Positions 22,531-34,396 are shown, counted from the first letter of the stretch. The stretch is 64,000 bases of DNA from Nymphalis io (GCF_905147045.1 NC_065902.1:6765377-6829376), one strand, 5' to 3'. Notes: generated by a model not told the origin, from the letters alone. Program-made: numbers and translations.

Positions 22531-23453
22531 ACATAAAAGTATAATTGATGTAATTTACCAATTATCAAATTTAATTTGTTAATTTAAAATTACAAGCGTA
22601 GTGGATCCATTTTGATATTTTATCAAACTGTGTATGTTCGAAAAAAAAAGTTTTATCTGTTTTTGTAAAGTTATGTATTTGACAAGACTGGTTAAGTACA
22701 AGAGGCAGATCGTAAATGATAAAAAACTGCGATACTTGAAGGTTCTGAGTGGTTAAAATGAAACAAGTACTTTTATTTCTTGCCTGGATATTTTTTATTG
22801 TTGATAATAAAAATAAGCTCAGTGTACTTTGGTAATTCTTCAATATATTGTGGATCCTCTTTCCTTAACAACATCCTTATTTATTTATTAAATATGGCAC
22901 TCAAAACTGTATAAAGGACTATTATATTACTGTATAAAGGAATATTATATTATAAACTATGTACTTACAGTTAAAAACGAATACAAACCTAACACGTATT
23001 GAAAATAAGAATGTTACAATTTGTTTAAATAAAAAATTGTCATTTTTAAACTACCTTACAAAATTTCATTTTATTTAAATAATCAAAACGGTTCGAAATT
23101 TGAATAGCCATTTGCCATTCATTTAATTTTAATCTACGTGAGAACTTCTACGTTACGTAAATTAGGTAAATCTAATTTCATATGACTGAATACGGAGCTT
23201 TACTTAATTACAACAGGTTTCTGCTTTTAGTATCTACAATGGTGACGTTAATTTTATATTTTAATCGTTTTCACAAGTACTGGTACGGCGATGTTTGATT
23301 GATTGCATTTCACGCAATGTGTAATTAAAATAAGGAATGCAGATAATGAAACAGAATTTATACATAAACGAAAAGTCTTTATTCATTTTCATTTTAAATC
23401 ACAATATACCTTTTGTAAATTAAGCGTAATCAAACTTAAAATGTTAATATAAT
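22531..23453. other. AT-rich noncoding block
   Basis: No gene. A short imperfect tandem duplication ('ctgtataaaggactattata' and 'ctgtataaaggaatattata') lies at about 22908-22955. Confidence 0.5.
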
Positions 23454-23818
23454 CTCTGTCTCGTTGGTCTAGTGGCTTGATATAAGACCACAGACCCTAG
23501 GTCCTGGGTTCAATTCCTAGGTCGGGCCAATAAAAAGTTATTGGGTTTTTCTGTCAGAAAATTCTCAGTAGCAGCCTGGAGTCTGGAAGTTGGAAGAGTG
23601 TTCACTCCCGTGCCTCGGAAAGCACGTAAAGCCGTTGGTCCTGCGCCTGAACTCTTTCCGGTCGTGTCGGATTGCCGTCCCATCGGATTATGAGAGTTAG
23701 GGAATAGAGAGAGCACTTGCGTTTGCGCACACACTTGTGCAGTATAATATCTCCCGCGTAGTTGGCTAACCTCTCTTGAGATTGGCCGCCGTGGCTGAAA
23801 TCGGTGTGGAGGACATTA
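23454..23818 (+). repeat. SINE-B copy with target-site duplication
   Basis: Complete plus-strand copy with head TCGTTGGTCTAGTGGCTTGA, B box GGTTCAATTCC and body ending at 'gtgtggaggacatta'. It is flanked by the 10-bp direct repeat TTAATATAAT (23444-23453 and 23819-23828). The opposite-strand 74-codon frame is a SINE shadow. Confidence 0.9.
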
Positions 23819-23828
23819 TTAATATAAT

Positions 23829-24359
23829 ATAGAACTTTTTAAGGACTTAATGATATGATTATTTGAATCAGTAATTATTTAATAACATTATAAATTATTT
23901 AATAAAATGTTCAAGTTCTGTTCAAATTGATTTAATATTTTTTTAAATTGTTGTAATGATTATAGTGTTTTAAGTAATTTTCTCAGTGATTGTGAAGGTA
24001 TGAAATAATAATATAATTTTGGGATATGGATATAAGATTGTGTTATGGAATTGCAAGTAAAAATAATCAAGTAACTATAACAGGCTATTAGTCAGAAGAA
24101 TAAACTTATAATATATATAAATAATAAATAATGGAATTGCATGGAAAGGATGGATCCAGTTTCGTGTTTTTGTTGTTCCTTTATTATTTCTTCAAAATAA
24201 ATGTTCTTATATTTTTTTTTTATTCAAAATTGGACACAAAAAGTGATTAAAACCATCCATATACCCATATATGTACATATATTACTATTCTACCGCCAAA
24301 CAGTAATACTTAATTTTAACATCTTAGTTTCCACGGTTAGTGGTGCACTTTTTTTAAAA
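23829..24359. other. AT-rich noncoding block with a repeat-C scrap
   Basis: A small repeat-C piece ('tattctaccgccaaacagta', about 24285-24350) abuts the R1-like element. Nothing else supported. Confidence 0.5.
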
Positions 24360-26150
24360 AAAATAATGCATTTGCGTTTTTCCCACAGTGCCGCTCTGAC
24401 GTACAGCCTCCAGATGCAGGCCTCCATTCTCTAGGGGGTACTAGGAAGTACCCCCTAGTACTATTGCGGCGGAGGGAGAAGATGCGCATCCTCCTTCTTC
24501 TGCCCGGTCTTTTTCGGCGGAGCAGGTCTGCAGCGACGTCCTCTTCCCACTCCCGCTCCGCGGCCTCCTTTTGCGACATCACACTTTCACAGAAGAAGAC
24601 CGTTTCCGACCAGCACTCCTCGCTTCCGAGCATCGCGTTGATGATGCTCCGCAAGGAGAGGTCTTCCCAGACAACTGTCACTAAGGAATGCCTCTGGAGC
24701 CCCCACCCAGCACACTTCGTCAGGGTGCGCGCTGTGCGGTTGCGCTGTGTCGATTGGCGCACCACACTCGTGGCAGCTAGGTGATACTTCCCGCCGCGCT
24801 ATCTACCGTAGTACCTTTTTTTTTTCTTTCACGCTGTGGATGGCCGTCCTCGGCACGGATCGGAGAAGCTGCGGGATCGTGTTGATATAACGCATCCGCA
24901 GCCTATCCCGAGCTTTACTCCTCGGCTACTCGTGGCTCGGTGGAGCTCTCCTCAGGGGGCAAAAGTAATCCCGCGCCCCCCACTTACCGAAGTACCTGCG
25001 TCAACCTGAACGAGAGTGTGCCTAGTTTTCTTTTGACCCAGCGACTCAAATGGGACGTATCGCCTCCACTGTCACCAGGCCCACTGTGGGGGACCCCAGG
25101 TCCTCCTCCCATCGGGCTATCAGGGCTTGAGCTCTGATCCACCCGTCTTCCTCCGAGCCTGGACTGACCTGGAAGATCCATCGCCCGTCCAGGTTCAGGT
25201 CCAGATACTTCATCTGGGCCTGCACCTTGATCACCGTCCGTGGACGGTGATACTCGTCCCTCGAGGGGAGGCCATTCCGTAGACCGTGAAAGAGGAGAGG
25301 AGAGCCTTTTGGATATGGAGACCCTCAGGCCCAGCATTTTCATTCGGTCTACGGTCAAAGTTGTTTAGACTTCGGCCAGGCGGGCCTCCTAAAAGTCCCG
25401 CCCTGTTGCAGTAATGAGGGTGTCATTTGCGTAACAACGCCCCCATACCGGGAAAGACAGGTGCTCTCAGGAGCCAATCAAAGCCGACGTTCCATAGAAT
25501 TGGGCTGAGAACCCCTGTGGAACGCCGCAGCCTACCCAACGCCGGAACAACTTCCCGTCGCCCCCTGCCCAGACGACCTCCCGGTCCTGGAGGTACGCCC
25601 CCAACAGTCTCCTCAAATAGATCAGCACCCCATGGTATCGGAGTGCCTGATCGTCTCGAATGGGAGACTGTTAAAGGCGTTTGCAACGTCTAAAGACACC
25701 ACCAGAACCATTTGCCCCTGGGCCAACACTTCTATGGTCCGAGTCTTCAGAGCGTTCAGGACGTCGACCTCTGAACGGCCCACCCTGAAAACGAACTGAG
25801 CCTCTGAGAGAACCGGACTGACCTCGTCGAGGTGTTGAACGAGACGGGTTGCGAGAATCTTCTCAAACAATTTGGCCGTCTCGTTCAGTAGCACTATCGG
25901 TCTGTAGCCGAGGATGAGTCTGGTGGCCGCCCCTCCTTCGGAAACAGCACCAACTTCCCTTGCTTCCAAGGCTTCGGAAACTGCCCGGTGCTCAGACAGA
26001 CAGCTGTAACAGCTCCCGAAGCCTTATAAAATATTCCAGGGCATCGCACAGAACATGCTCTGGAACACCTACTCTGGAACGAGGGGCCAGGCGCAGGACG
26101 AGCTCCAGCGGCAGCGTCTCCGTCACGGGGGTGAGGTTGGTGGTTCACTG
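24360..26150 (-). mobile_element. Decayed R1-clade non-LTR retrotransposon (ORF2 RT to C-terminus)
   Basis: A GC-rich block read on the minus strand as broken pieces of an R1-type ORF2 polymerase. In order: PWKQGKLVLFPKEGRPPDSS and RPIVLLNETAKLFEKILATR (RT fingers); VVSLDVANAFNSLPFETI (motif A region); VLSPILWNVGFDWLLRA (motif B region); CYANDTLITATGRDF* (motif C, 25422-25433 complement), where the catalytic YADD is YAND; and a C-terminal tail including EDLSLRSIINAMLGSEECW and MSQKEAAEREWEED. Frame changes and stops separate the pieces. The changed motif C and stops make it inactive. Endonuclease and ORF1 are absent, as expected of 5' truncation. The clade call rests on recalled family resemblance. 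Confidence 0.75.
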
Positions 26151-26152
26151 GG

Positions 26153-26510
26153 AATGTAAGGAATGGTTATTATTTCTTACGCCACCAATGTCTATGGGCA
26201 AAGCTGATCACTTACCAACATGTGACCCATTTATCCGCTCCCCAACCAATTTTATAAAAAATAAATTAATTACAAAACGCGCACTTTGAAAAATGCTTAC
26301 ACAACTTTTTCACCACCGATATGCCACCAAGCATACCATCTAAGAACTTACCGATGTCTATTGTGTATGTAATTACACTGTCTGCTGAATAGCCATTCAA
26401 ACTGGGACAGAACTATATATAGTATTGCTGTTTAGCAGTAGAATAACTTGTGAGGTGACGAGATCTACATAGATAGGCCTTCACAATACCTTACCATTTG
26501 TAAACATTGG
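26153..26510. repeat. Repeat-C remnants, two orientations
   Basis: 26153-26260 is a minus-strand piece (cgccaccaatgtctatgggc). 26320-26510 is a diverged plus-strand piece (tgtatgtaattacactgtct, gtattgctgtttagcagtag). They abut the R1-like element's right edge. Confidence 0.55.
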
Positions 26511-27405
26511 AATCGACTAATTAGGTTTCATTCAATAAGTGTTTAGTAAGTACCTACTACCTATGTAGTTTAGTGGATAAAGCAAACAAAAATTAAATAA
26601 TTATTTAATGTTCTACCACAAATAAAACCTTTGTTGTATATATCTTTAAAACATTCAGATTTAAGCAAACTATCTTTGCAAATTAAAAAAATAAACGATT
26701 TAACGACTTCGAACGCGTAGACAGGTACAATAAAAAGATAGGGCAATATTTGTTTTATGACGCATTGTGTCATAAATGCTCTAGGCGCACAGAAATCGCT
26801 ATCCAACACAGATGCTGGGATATTAACTATGCTAACTTACATGGAAGGTACTTTAGATTATCTCGTATTTTAGGGCTCAAACTACACGACTATTCCATTA
26901 TTCCATTTATGTTGCGGAGGAATTCACTGTGATATTCTAATTTAGGAAAGTCACTTGCTTGAGCTTCTGATTTTATAATATGCACTCAGCTTCGTCCGAC
27001 GTTTTATTTGCTTTAATATTTAATTTACCAGACGTTGCAACGCATTGCTTCTATCTGTACCAACAGTTTAAGTAATACTTGGAATCAAACCAGCGATGGC
27101 GATATTTTTAGCCCGCCGTTTCGTCACTGGATTAAATACTATAATAAAAACATATAATATAATGTAGGCATGTAGGTAGTGGATAGGTACATACTGTTTA
27201 TTTCTGGGATTTTTGCAATATTTTTTGACGTTTCTCGTGCTCCATATTGTCTCCATAACCTTGCTCAATAAATGGACTATAGTTACATTCTGAGTAGATA
27301 TTATATTTTAAATTTAATCAAACATGTTTCCGATTACAGAAGACATTGTAAATAATTCATCCAATTTATTATTGATTGGTGGAATGAAGTTCCTCCAACA
27401 TTTAA
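26511..27405. other. AT-rich noncoding block
   Basis: Opposed open frames of 60-79 codons at 26570-26932 are AT-driven, without homology or splice context. Nothing supported. Confidence 0.5.
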
Positions 27406-27701
27406 GCCGAGATTACTACGTGATTGAGATTGCCTACTGGTGGAAAACGTAAATTTTAACTAAAGATTGCGGGTTTGAATCGCTATTGGGGACCACTGAG
27501 TTTTCATATATCTCATTTTTGTTTATAATTAATCTCAAGCTCGGCGATAAACGAAAATACCGTGAGAAAACTTATAATCGCTAAATAAATTTCAACCACA
27601 TGTGTATCTTCCAAGTCACATTGGAGCAGCTTGGTGTAATAAGCTCCAAACCTTCTGCTCAACAGGAGAGGAAGCTTTTATTATGGCACATTTACAGTTG
27701 G
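27406..27701 (+). repeat. SINE-A copy, diverged
   Basis: The head is 'gccgagattactacgtgatt' and the body includes 'accacatgtgtatcttccaa' and 'gtgtaataagctccaaacct', with many substitutions relative to 431-730. An old copy. Confidence 0.7.
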
Positions 27702-30060
27702 TACCTAAAAAAATGTATTTATTTCTAAAAATCATATTCAAACGTTGTTGTTGTTATATGTTACATAAACAATGAAAATCTAATTTAATTTTTAAAAGCT
27801 CGTAAGTATAAAATTTATCCTATAAAGAAATGCAAGTTAAATATTGTCCAAGATTTCACCAGAAAAAATGGCCGACGAGTGCAAAATGTATGCTAATCTG
27901 GCATTTGCATATGAGTGGAAAAATCACTGGGCCATTAAAGAGTGACGTACCTTAGAAGTGTGAAAGGGTGGAGTAGGTACCGATTAAGGGCAGTTTAACA
28001 AGGAGCCAAGGTGCCATTAAGGTCTAAGACCTTACCGTTCTGAGCCGTCGTTTGTCATGCAAATAGAGAGTGAATAATTTATTGAAGATTCAGCCTCTAG
28101 TATTATCATATTCGTTGGATATATTTTGATAAGTGTTTGACTTTCATAGCAAGAAATATGTTATATATAAACTACAAAATTAAAAAAGCAATTATATTTC
28201 TAGTGACATTTATATACGCATTTATCTTTTACGAAGCGAAAACAGAATCACATAACTTTCGACACATTTAAACACACATTACGAGATAGGTAGTGTTTAT
28301 ACGGCTGTAGTACATCTTCCTTTAAAGTGAAAAATAATATTACTAGACTAAAATAAGGTTTTCCAATCAAAATAACGCCTTAATTTAATACGTATTATAT
28401 TTGTAATATTTCAAACTTCAATCTTTTTTACCACATGCACGTACGTACGTATTTTTCACGGAATTATGAATCCGCAAAAATGTTGCTTAGCCCCTTGCAT
28501 ACTGAGAGCCTTTATCCACGGATCACTAGAAACATGTTTTACAAAAAACTCTTAGCATGGGAAAAGAAAGTAAAATAGATGCCCGGCTCGCATTCATAAC
28601 GTTGGTTTTTGCTCTGGGACATAAATACAATGTCCTCTACATTGTCCGGAGGCACCACGTAAGGCAGCTTGAATTAGTTCCTTTATTTTATTTTGTAGTC
28701 CGCTTTAGTGTTGCATTTTAGAAGTAATAGAGAATAATTTAGAACAGTTTTTATAGCGTTGGTCTGCATCGCACTTGTCCTGTTCCACAATATATGTCTT
28801 TAAATTTTAAAACTTACGTATATTTATTAAAACTAGTGTTCACCCAATGGTCGAAATTCAACACTAATTACTATTCACTATTTTATAATTTGAAGAAAAT
28901 ATTTATGAATTTGCATGTCTTAATAAAGAAAGAATTCTACATTTATTTATAAAAAAAGACGATAAAATGGTTTTCTCTTTGTCTATTTATATACTGTTTC
29001 AATGGAACACGAAGTCAAATAGTCCGATTTCTTCGATATTTTAAAATGTTTAAAAAAAGCTCTTAATCGGCTGAAATTTATTGATTCAGGTTTATAATAC
29101 TAATTGAAATAGTTATGATGACAACTTTGTGAGTCTTTCTATTATTTCGAGTTTGGTAGTTTGATGTGCCTGCATATTTTCATTTTGTATCCGGCATGAC
29201 AATCAAAATTTTAAGATTTAATTATAAATATTAAATTCCTAAACCGAATATAAAAAGTAAAGAAGTGTTTCAAACAAACTTTTAAAGTATTTATTTTAAG
29301 TTACGTACATAATAACGTAGTTAATTACTATAATTATTATTTTACTATAATTATTATTATGTATGTAGACTTTATTTATAAGGGCTTAGCGATTACGTAT
29401 CTACTACCAACAAAATAGCTTTTAGGTTAGCTAGGTATATCATGTGCCAGTTATTAGTGTTTATTTCTTAAAATAAACAAATCAACAATCTAATAGAAGC
29501 CATTAAAATAACAATTAAATTGAATAAATCAAATGTCACTTAAAATAGCATTGTCACAAATTACAATTGCAGTGTTTATTATTCAATAAATTGTTAAGCT
29601 AAGTTAGAATATGACCTCTTATTAATTAAATAATAAACATCTATACAAATAAATTAAACTGAAGTGTCTGGATTTTTTTTCAAAACAATCCCACTTTTTT
29701 AATATTACTTGCGAGTTACCAAAATTGAAATCTTTTTGTATTTTTATTTAAGACTACCGTTGCTATCTAATAATTTAAAGTATAATTCAAATATGCATTA
29801 TGGCTTGGTTGTGCTAGTTATATTATAAATATTATATAATAAATACAAAACATGACTTTTTGGTAGATTTTCGATGTTAGCACTTAAAATGATTACGGAC
29901 TGGCTTGCATTTTTAAAAATGTTGAATATTGCGACGTAAATAATAATTATGAGGTTTCATGAAAATTGTACTTTATTTAAAATTGTAAGTATAAGAAAGA
30001 AGACCAATTTTCGCTACGTATACGTAATATATCTTTAATATAGTACGATCTTTATATATA
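27702..30060. other. AT-rich intergenic block upstream of GCDH
   Basis: No convincing exon. A patch at about 28570-28680 is open on both strands for around 40 codons and contains the small stem-loop ACAATGTcctctACATTGT, but it lacks splice sites. A repeat-F copy lies at 29635-29800. Confidence 0.45.
29635..29800 (+). repeat. Repeat-F copy
   Basis: Partner of 12695-12870, with 'ttaaactgaagtgtctggat', 'acttgcgagttaccaaaatt' and 'ctaccgttgctatctaataa'. Confidence 0.6.
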
Positions 30061-30100
30061 TTTTTTAATTTTATATACATATGTATATAAAATTAAAAAA
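30061..30100. repeat. Perfect 40-bp palindrome
   Basis: The left half TTTTTTAATTTTATATACAT is followed without spacer by its exact reverse complement. The symmetry breaks at the next base on each side. It lies about 620 bp upstream of the GCDH start codon. It can form a cruciform or hairpin. Function unknown. Confidence 0.95.
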
Positions 30101-30719
30101 AGTCTATTATCTATTCAATAGGTATTTCAATTTTCTTAAATTTTATCGGAACAAACATGTACAAACTTAACAATTATAATTTTATAATTTTTTTGTTCTT
30201 ATCACCGAAAAATTCTTTTATTTATTAATAAATATTAACTTTGATAATACATATTTGCGAAGTAACAGTTATCAAAGATTACATTCAAGTACGTAGATAA
30301 TAAATAGTCATAGTATGTACAATATGAAATCTTACGCCTTCCATTTTAAAGCAAGCAAAATTTTGTATAGAAACCAAACCCGAATGAGATAAACAAACAA
30401 ATGTGCGCAGTTACATTAGCAGCAGTTTAATGACGTGAATACAGCTGCAGAAACTTATTATTAAAAACAGTTTGTTGTCACTAGGTCATAAGTGAGGTTA
30501 TTACCTCCCTATCTTAAAAGTTTTATCAAACTACGATAATATTTAGTGATTACATATTATGTTAAATAACTAGTGTTATACTTTTATATATTAATTTAAA
30601 ACTAAAGGTTTCGGTGTTGATTTTGAATAGTGGAAATTTATAATGAACTGATAACAATTAGCTATTTACATGCTTACTGTGTTTTCGGGAAACAAGAACG
30701 GAATTAATATTATTTAAAT

Positions 30720-31997
30720 ATGGCTGTAAATTTCAAAAAGTGTTCTAAATTATTTTCTACTTTGTGTAACAATAATAATTACAAAGCATTGTCGACAACA
30801 TGCTCAAACAACACAAAAGTGTCTTTTAACTGGGAAGACCCTTTGAATTTAGATCGACTATTACACGACGATGAAAAGGCAGTCCGGGACTCGTTGAAAG
30901 CTTATTGTCAAGAGAAACTAATGCCCAGAGTGGTTCAGGCAAATAGAAACGAAGTATTCGATCGGGCGATTTACAAAGAAATGGGTGAGTTAGGGATTCT
31001 TGGGTGCACCATTAAAGGCTATGACTGTGCTGGAGTATCATCTGTCACTTATGGGCTCATTACGAGGGAACTAGATGGCGTAGATTCTTCATATCGATCG
31101 GCAATGAGTGTACAGAGTAGCTTAGCTATGGGAGCTATATATATGTGGGGTTCAGAGGAACAAAAACAAAAATATTTACCAAAAATGGCAAAAGGTGATT
31201 TAGTCGGTTGTTTCGGACTGACTGAACCGAATTTCGGAAGCGATGCGGGTGGACTGGTTACAAGAGCTAAATATGATTCTAAATCAAAATGTTACGTTTT
31301 AAGTGGTTCGAAGACTTGGATAACGAATTCGCCAATAGCAGATGTCCTTATAGTGTGGGCTAAAAATGAAGAAAATAAAGTAAGAGGTTTTATAGTAGAT
31401 CGAGCTCAAGTGAAAAAAGGTCTAGACACGCCCAGAATCAATGGAAAATTTTCTTTGAGAGCTTCGGCAACGGGCATGATATTGCTCGACGAAGTAGCTA
31501 TACCCGAGGAGAATTTATTGCCCAACGTAGTAGGTATGAAGGGGCCTTTCGGATGTCTCAATAACGCGCGATACGGGATCGCTTGGGGCGCTCTCGGTGC
31601 GGCCGAAACATGTTTGCGGATCGCTCGAGAGTACACATTAGATCGGAAACAATTTGGAAGACCGCTCGCCTCAAACCAGCTGATACAGAAGAAATTGGCT
31701 GACATGATTACAGAAATAAGTCTCGGCTTTCAAGCTTGCTTACATGTCGGACGTCTAAAAGATGAAGGTTTGGTAGTGCCCGAAATGATATCGCTACTAA
31801 AGAGAAATAACTGTGGTAAAGCTTTGGAAATGGCGAGAGTAGCTAGGGACATGCTCGGTGGTAATGGAGTGTCTGACGAGTATCACATTATAAGACACGT
31901 CATGAATCTGGAAGCCGTTAATACTTATGAAGGCACCCATGATATTCACTCTTTAATTTTGGGTAAAGCTATCACTGGAATACAAGCATTTTATTAA
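30720..31997 (+). CDS. GCDH: Glutaryl-CoA dehydrogenase, mitochondrial
   Basis: An FAD-dependent acyl-CoA dehydrogenase that oxidises and decarboxylates glutaryl-CoA to crotonyl-CoA in mitochondrial lysine, hydroxylysine and tryptophan breakdown, passing electrons to ETF. The 425-residue ORF is intact, near the length of known GCDH precursors. Residues 1 to about 32 are basic and Ser/Thr/Asn-rich without acidic residues, as in a mitochondrial presequence. The N-terminal helical domain follows, including SSYRSAMSVQSSL (123-135), characteristic of the glutaryl-CoA subgroup. Then come GCFGLTEPNFGSDAGG (163-178, flavin-contacting acyl-CoA DH signature), DRKQFGRPLASNQLIQKKLADM (308-329), LGGNGVSDEY (379-388) and the catalytic base Glu404 in YEGTHDIHSLILG. 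The start ATG is the first in frame, after 'ttatttaaat'. The gene has no intron, which suggests ancient retroposition or lineage intron loss. No neighbour shares its pathway. Confidence 0.95.
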   Translation: MAVNFKKCSKLFSTLCNNNNYKALSTTCSNNTKVSFNWEDPLNLDRLLHDDEKAVRDSLKAYCQEKLMPRVVQANRNEVFDRAIYKEMGELGILGCTIKGYDCAGVSSVTYGLITRELDGVDSSYRSAMSVQSSLAMGAIYMWGSEEQKQKYLPKMAKGDLVGCFGLTEPNFGSDAGGLVTRAKYDSKSKCYVLSGSKTWITNSPIADVLIVWAKNEENKVRGFIVDRAQVKKGLDTPRINGKFSLRASATGMILLDEVAIPEENLLPNVVGMKGPFGCLNNARYGIAWGALGAAETCLRIAREYTLDRKQFGRPLASNQLIQKKLADMITEISLGFQACLHVGRLKDEGLVVPEMISLLKRNNCGKALEMARVARDMLGGNGVSDEYHIIRHVMNLEAVNTYEGTHDIHSLILGKAITGIQAFY

Positions 31998-32120
31998 TAC
32001 CTACTGTTAATATTGCATCATATTGTAAACATATATTATTCTTGTTAACTAATTTCCTGTTAATAAAATTGTTTTATTGATTTTCCTGGTTATTTTTTTA
32101 ATAACTTAGCAATGTAGAAA
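31998..32120 (+). other. GCDH 3' UTR with poly(A) signal
   Basis: AATAAA at 32062-32067, 65 bp after the stop codon, followed by a T-rich stretch. This would give a very short 3' UTR. Confidence 0.7.
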
Positions 32121-32175
32121 ATATCATAACGTTTCCAAAAAAAATGATAGTAAAAATTAATGGGACATAAAACTT

Positions 32176-32248
32176 TGGAGGCGCCGGGTATCGATCCCGG
32201 TACCTCTCGCATGCTAAGCGAGCGCTCTACCATCTGAGCTACGCCCCC
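32176..32248 (-). tRNA. tRNA-Ala (anticodon AGC)
   Basis: 73 nt on the minus strand fold as a complete cloverleaf. The acceptor stem is GGGGGCG/CGCCTCC (one G-U) with discriminator A. The A box is TAGCTCAGATGG. The anticodon stem-loop is CTCGC TTAGCAT GCGAG with anticodon AGC, and the B box is GGGATCGATACCC in the T arm. No intron. A TTTT pol III terminator follows at the complement of 32169-32172. Unlike the SINE heads here, all stems pair properly and no SINE body follows, so this is a real gene. It lies tail to tail with GCDH. Confidence 0.97.
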
Positions 32249-33371
32249 TGTTACAATAAGTTATAAATTTAGGATTACATGTTTTTTGTGTAGTATTTAC
32301 ATTACACAATAATTTATGTAAATAAAATTCAATGTTACACATACATCTTGATTGCTAAATATATTACATTCTCTTATAAAACATTTTACTTTATTAATAT
32401 TAAAAATGTATACAAGCTATATAAAAATATCCTTCACAACGCGAATTCAAATCTTTTTCCGAGTCGCATTCGAAAGTAATTGTATTTTTAATACGAACGC
32501 GTATTATTCACGAGGGTCTTAAACAAGCAAAATATTCCCTTAATACAAAACGTGTTCCTTTAAACGGTATCATAAAATACTTATGTAATAACATTTTCTT
32601 GGGACATTACTCTCGGGAGACAAGGATGACTATTTTGAAGATAATAAGGGGAAATCGTTTTTCTCTTGGAGCACAATTTTGTTTGATAGCTGAATTTTTC
32701 CGAGATCTCGAGATGCGCCACAATATCAAGACGGTATATTTATTTTAATGAAACGGTGAGAGAACGCTTTGTACATTACTCTGTTGTGTAGACAATAGAA
32801 ATGGGTACGAGGTATGTATGAAGTTAAGTTATTTTTTGTTCGCTTTTTATTGTAATATACATACAAATGTATAATATAACTATGGATTCATTGATACGAA
32901 TTTCGATTCAGTATCGATATCCTTGGGTATTGTTAGTTCAATCGCAGTTGAAACCCATTGAGTGCGATCTATGAATTGCACATTGCACTGTAGCTTTGGA
33001 AAAAATAAAGAGTGAGTGAGGATTAAAATGTTTATATGTATGTATTCGTCAGCGATTACGATATAGTAAAAAGCTTAAGCTTTGCTTCTTGTCCAATCTT
33101 TGCCTAAAAAATACAAAACATTATATATTTACGTTATTTGTATAGCAATTGAAACTTTTATAATTTTAATTGTTTCCATTGGTAGACTTGTTATGTTGGT
33201 GATATGCAAAGATTTATGTTTTATTAAGCATAAGTGTTTGAAAACGATTTTGAGAGTAGCGGAAAACTTTTTAAATATTTGTATATCCTAATATTTGTTG
33301 TATTAATTGAATAATAAGTTCATAGTTTTATTATATTTCATTGCTAGTAATGAAACTTTACTTTTATTTAC
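32249..33371. other. AT-rich noncoding block
   Basis: No gene. The 69-codon frame at 33082 (VLVICKDLCFIKHKCL type) is AT-driven and lacks support. Confidence 0.5.
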
Positions 33372-33475
33372 ATGGTGGTAGGACTTTGTGTACGCCCGTC
33401 TGGGTAGGCAGGCGGTGGTGACCACTTACCATCAGGTGGACCACTTGCCTGTCTGCCTACCTGTTAGGTATCTAC
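33372..33475 (-). repeat. Repeat-C copy with internal deletion
   Basis: 'tggtggtaggactttgtgta' joins directly to 'ggtggtgaccacttaccatc', so only the two ends remain. A short palindrome (aggcaggcg/cctgtctgcct) lies at the junction. Confidence 0.7.
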
Positions 33476-33539
33476 CTATTATTTCTATACTATACTAATA
33501 TTCACGCGTTCTTGCCTCTGGGCCATCTCGGCTAATTAT

Positions 33540-33818
33540 AATATTATATAAAGAGAAAAGATTTGATTTTTTGTATGTCTGTTTGTAATGGGTAAAATCA
33601 AATTTTACTTAGCCGATTTTAAGATTTCTTTCGATTTTTGAAAGCTACATTATCAGCGAGTAACATAGGTTATATGTTTTATTTTCAAAAAAATTGGAGA
33701 TCCCTTCAAAAATTGCAATAATGTAATCCAATCAATTTTCTTCCTACAAATTCATTATTGGCGTAAGAAAGTTATTTGTTCAAAGTGCACGAATTCGGGG
33801 CGGGCCGCTAGTATTAGA
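33540..33818 (-). repeat. TAGC-type repeat copy
   Basis: It ends 'ttcggggcgggccgctagta', the reverse complement of the 'ctagc..cccgcccc' start seen in the family, and begins 'aatattatataaagagaaaa'. It includes the lepidopteran-type 'gtaatgggtaaaatcaaatt'. Confidence 0.6.
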
Positions 33819-34396
33819 TAAGGTAAAATTTTTGATTCATCATTCGTACATAAAAGTTCCCATATTCAAGATTCCATTAAAACCCATCATACTAAATAAA
33901 AAATACAACTAGTGTCGTAAGCATTTGATAAGCAAAATATAAATAAGCATAGTGGGGTGAAAACGAGCATTTTCGTCACACAACACCTAGTAAAATATCA
34001 TTTTATGCAGACTATCACCCTTACTGTTTATTACCTCAATAAGCTTATGGTGTTTCGAATGAGAATTATTTTTATATTCTCGTGAGAAATAAAAAAAGGG
34101 GAAGAATGTTTTATCCGTTTTCATTCTTATAAATAACACTCAGAATGGGTGTTGTATTTGATGCGTATATTTTGCTTCTTAAATTGTTAAAAAAAGTGTA
34201 AATGTAAGATTTTGCTATTTATTTCTGAAAGGCGTTTTTGTTGTCATTATTGTGAGTAAATTTGCGCCTTAAATGAGTCACTGCTATTGAACTATTAAAT
34301 AATCTATGAAATAAAAAATCATACTCAATTCTGAAATATTAGCGTATGGTGCACGTTTTTATTTACCGCATTTATTCATATATACATTTTTTTACT

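Noticed and set aside
24464..26289. Plus-strand frames of 65-109 codons in the GC-rich block
   Set aside because: Antisense to the R1-like element, whose recognisable protein motifs are on the minus strand.
28570..28680. Patch open on both strands with protein-like minus reading (LPYVVPPDNVEDIVFMSQSK)
   Set aside because: No acceptor, donor or start near either end, and part of the signal is a small palindrome that makes both strands similar.
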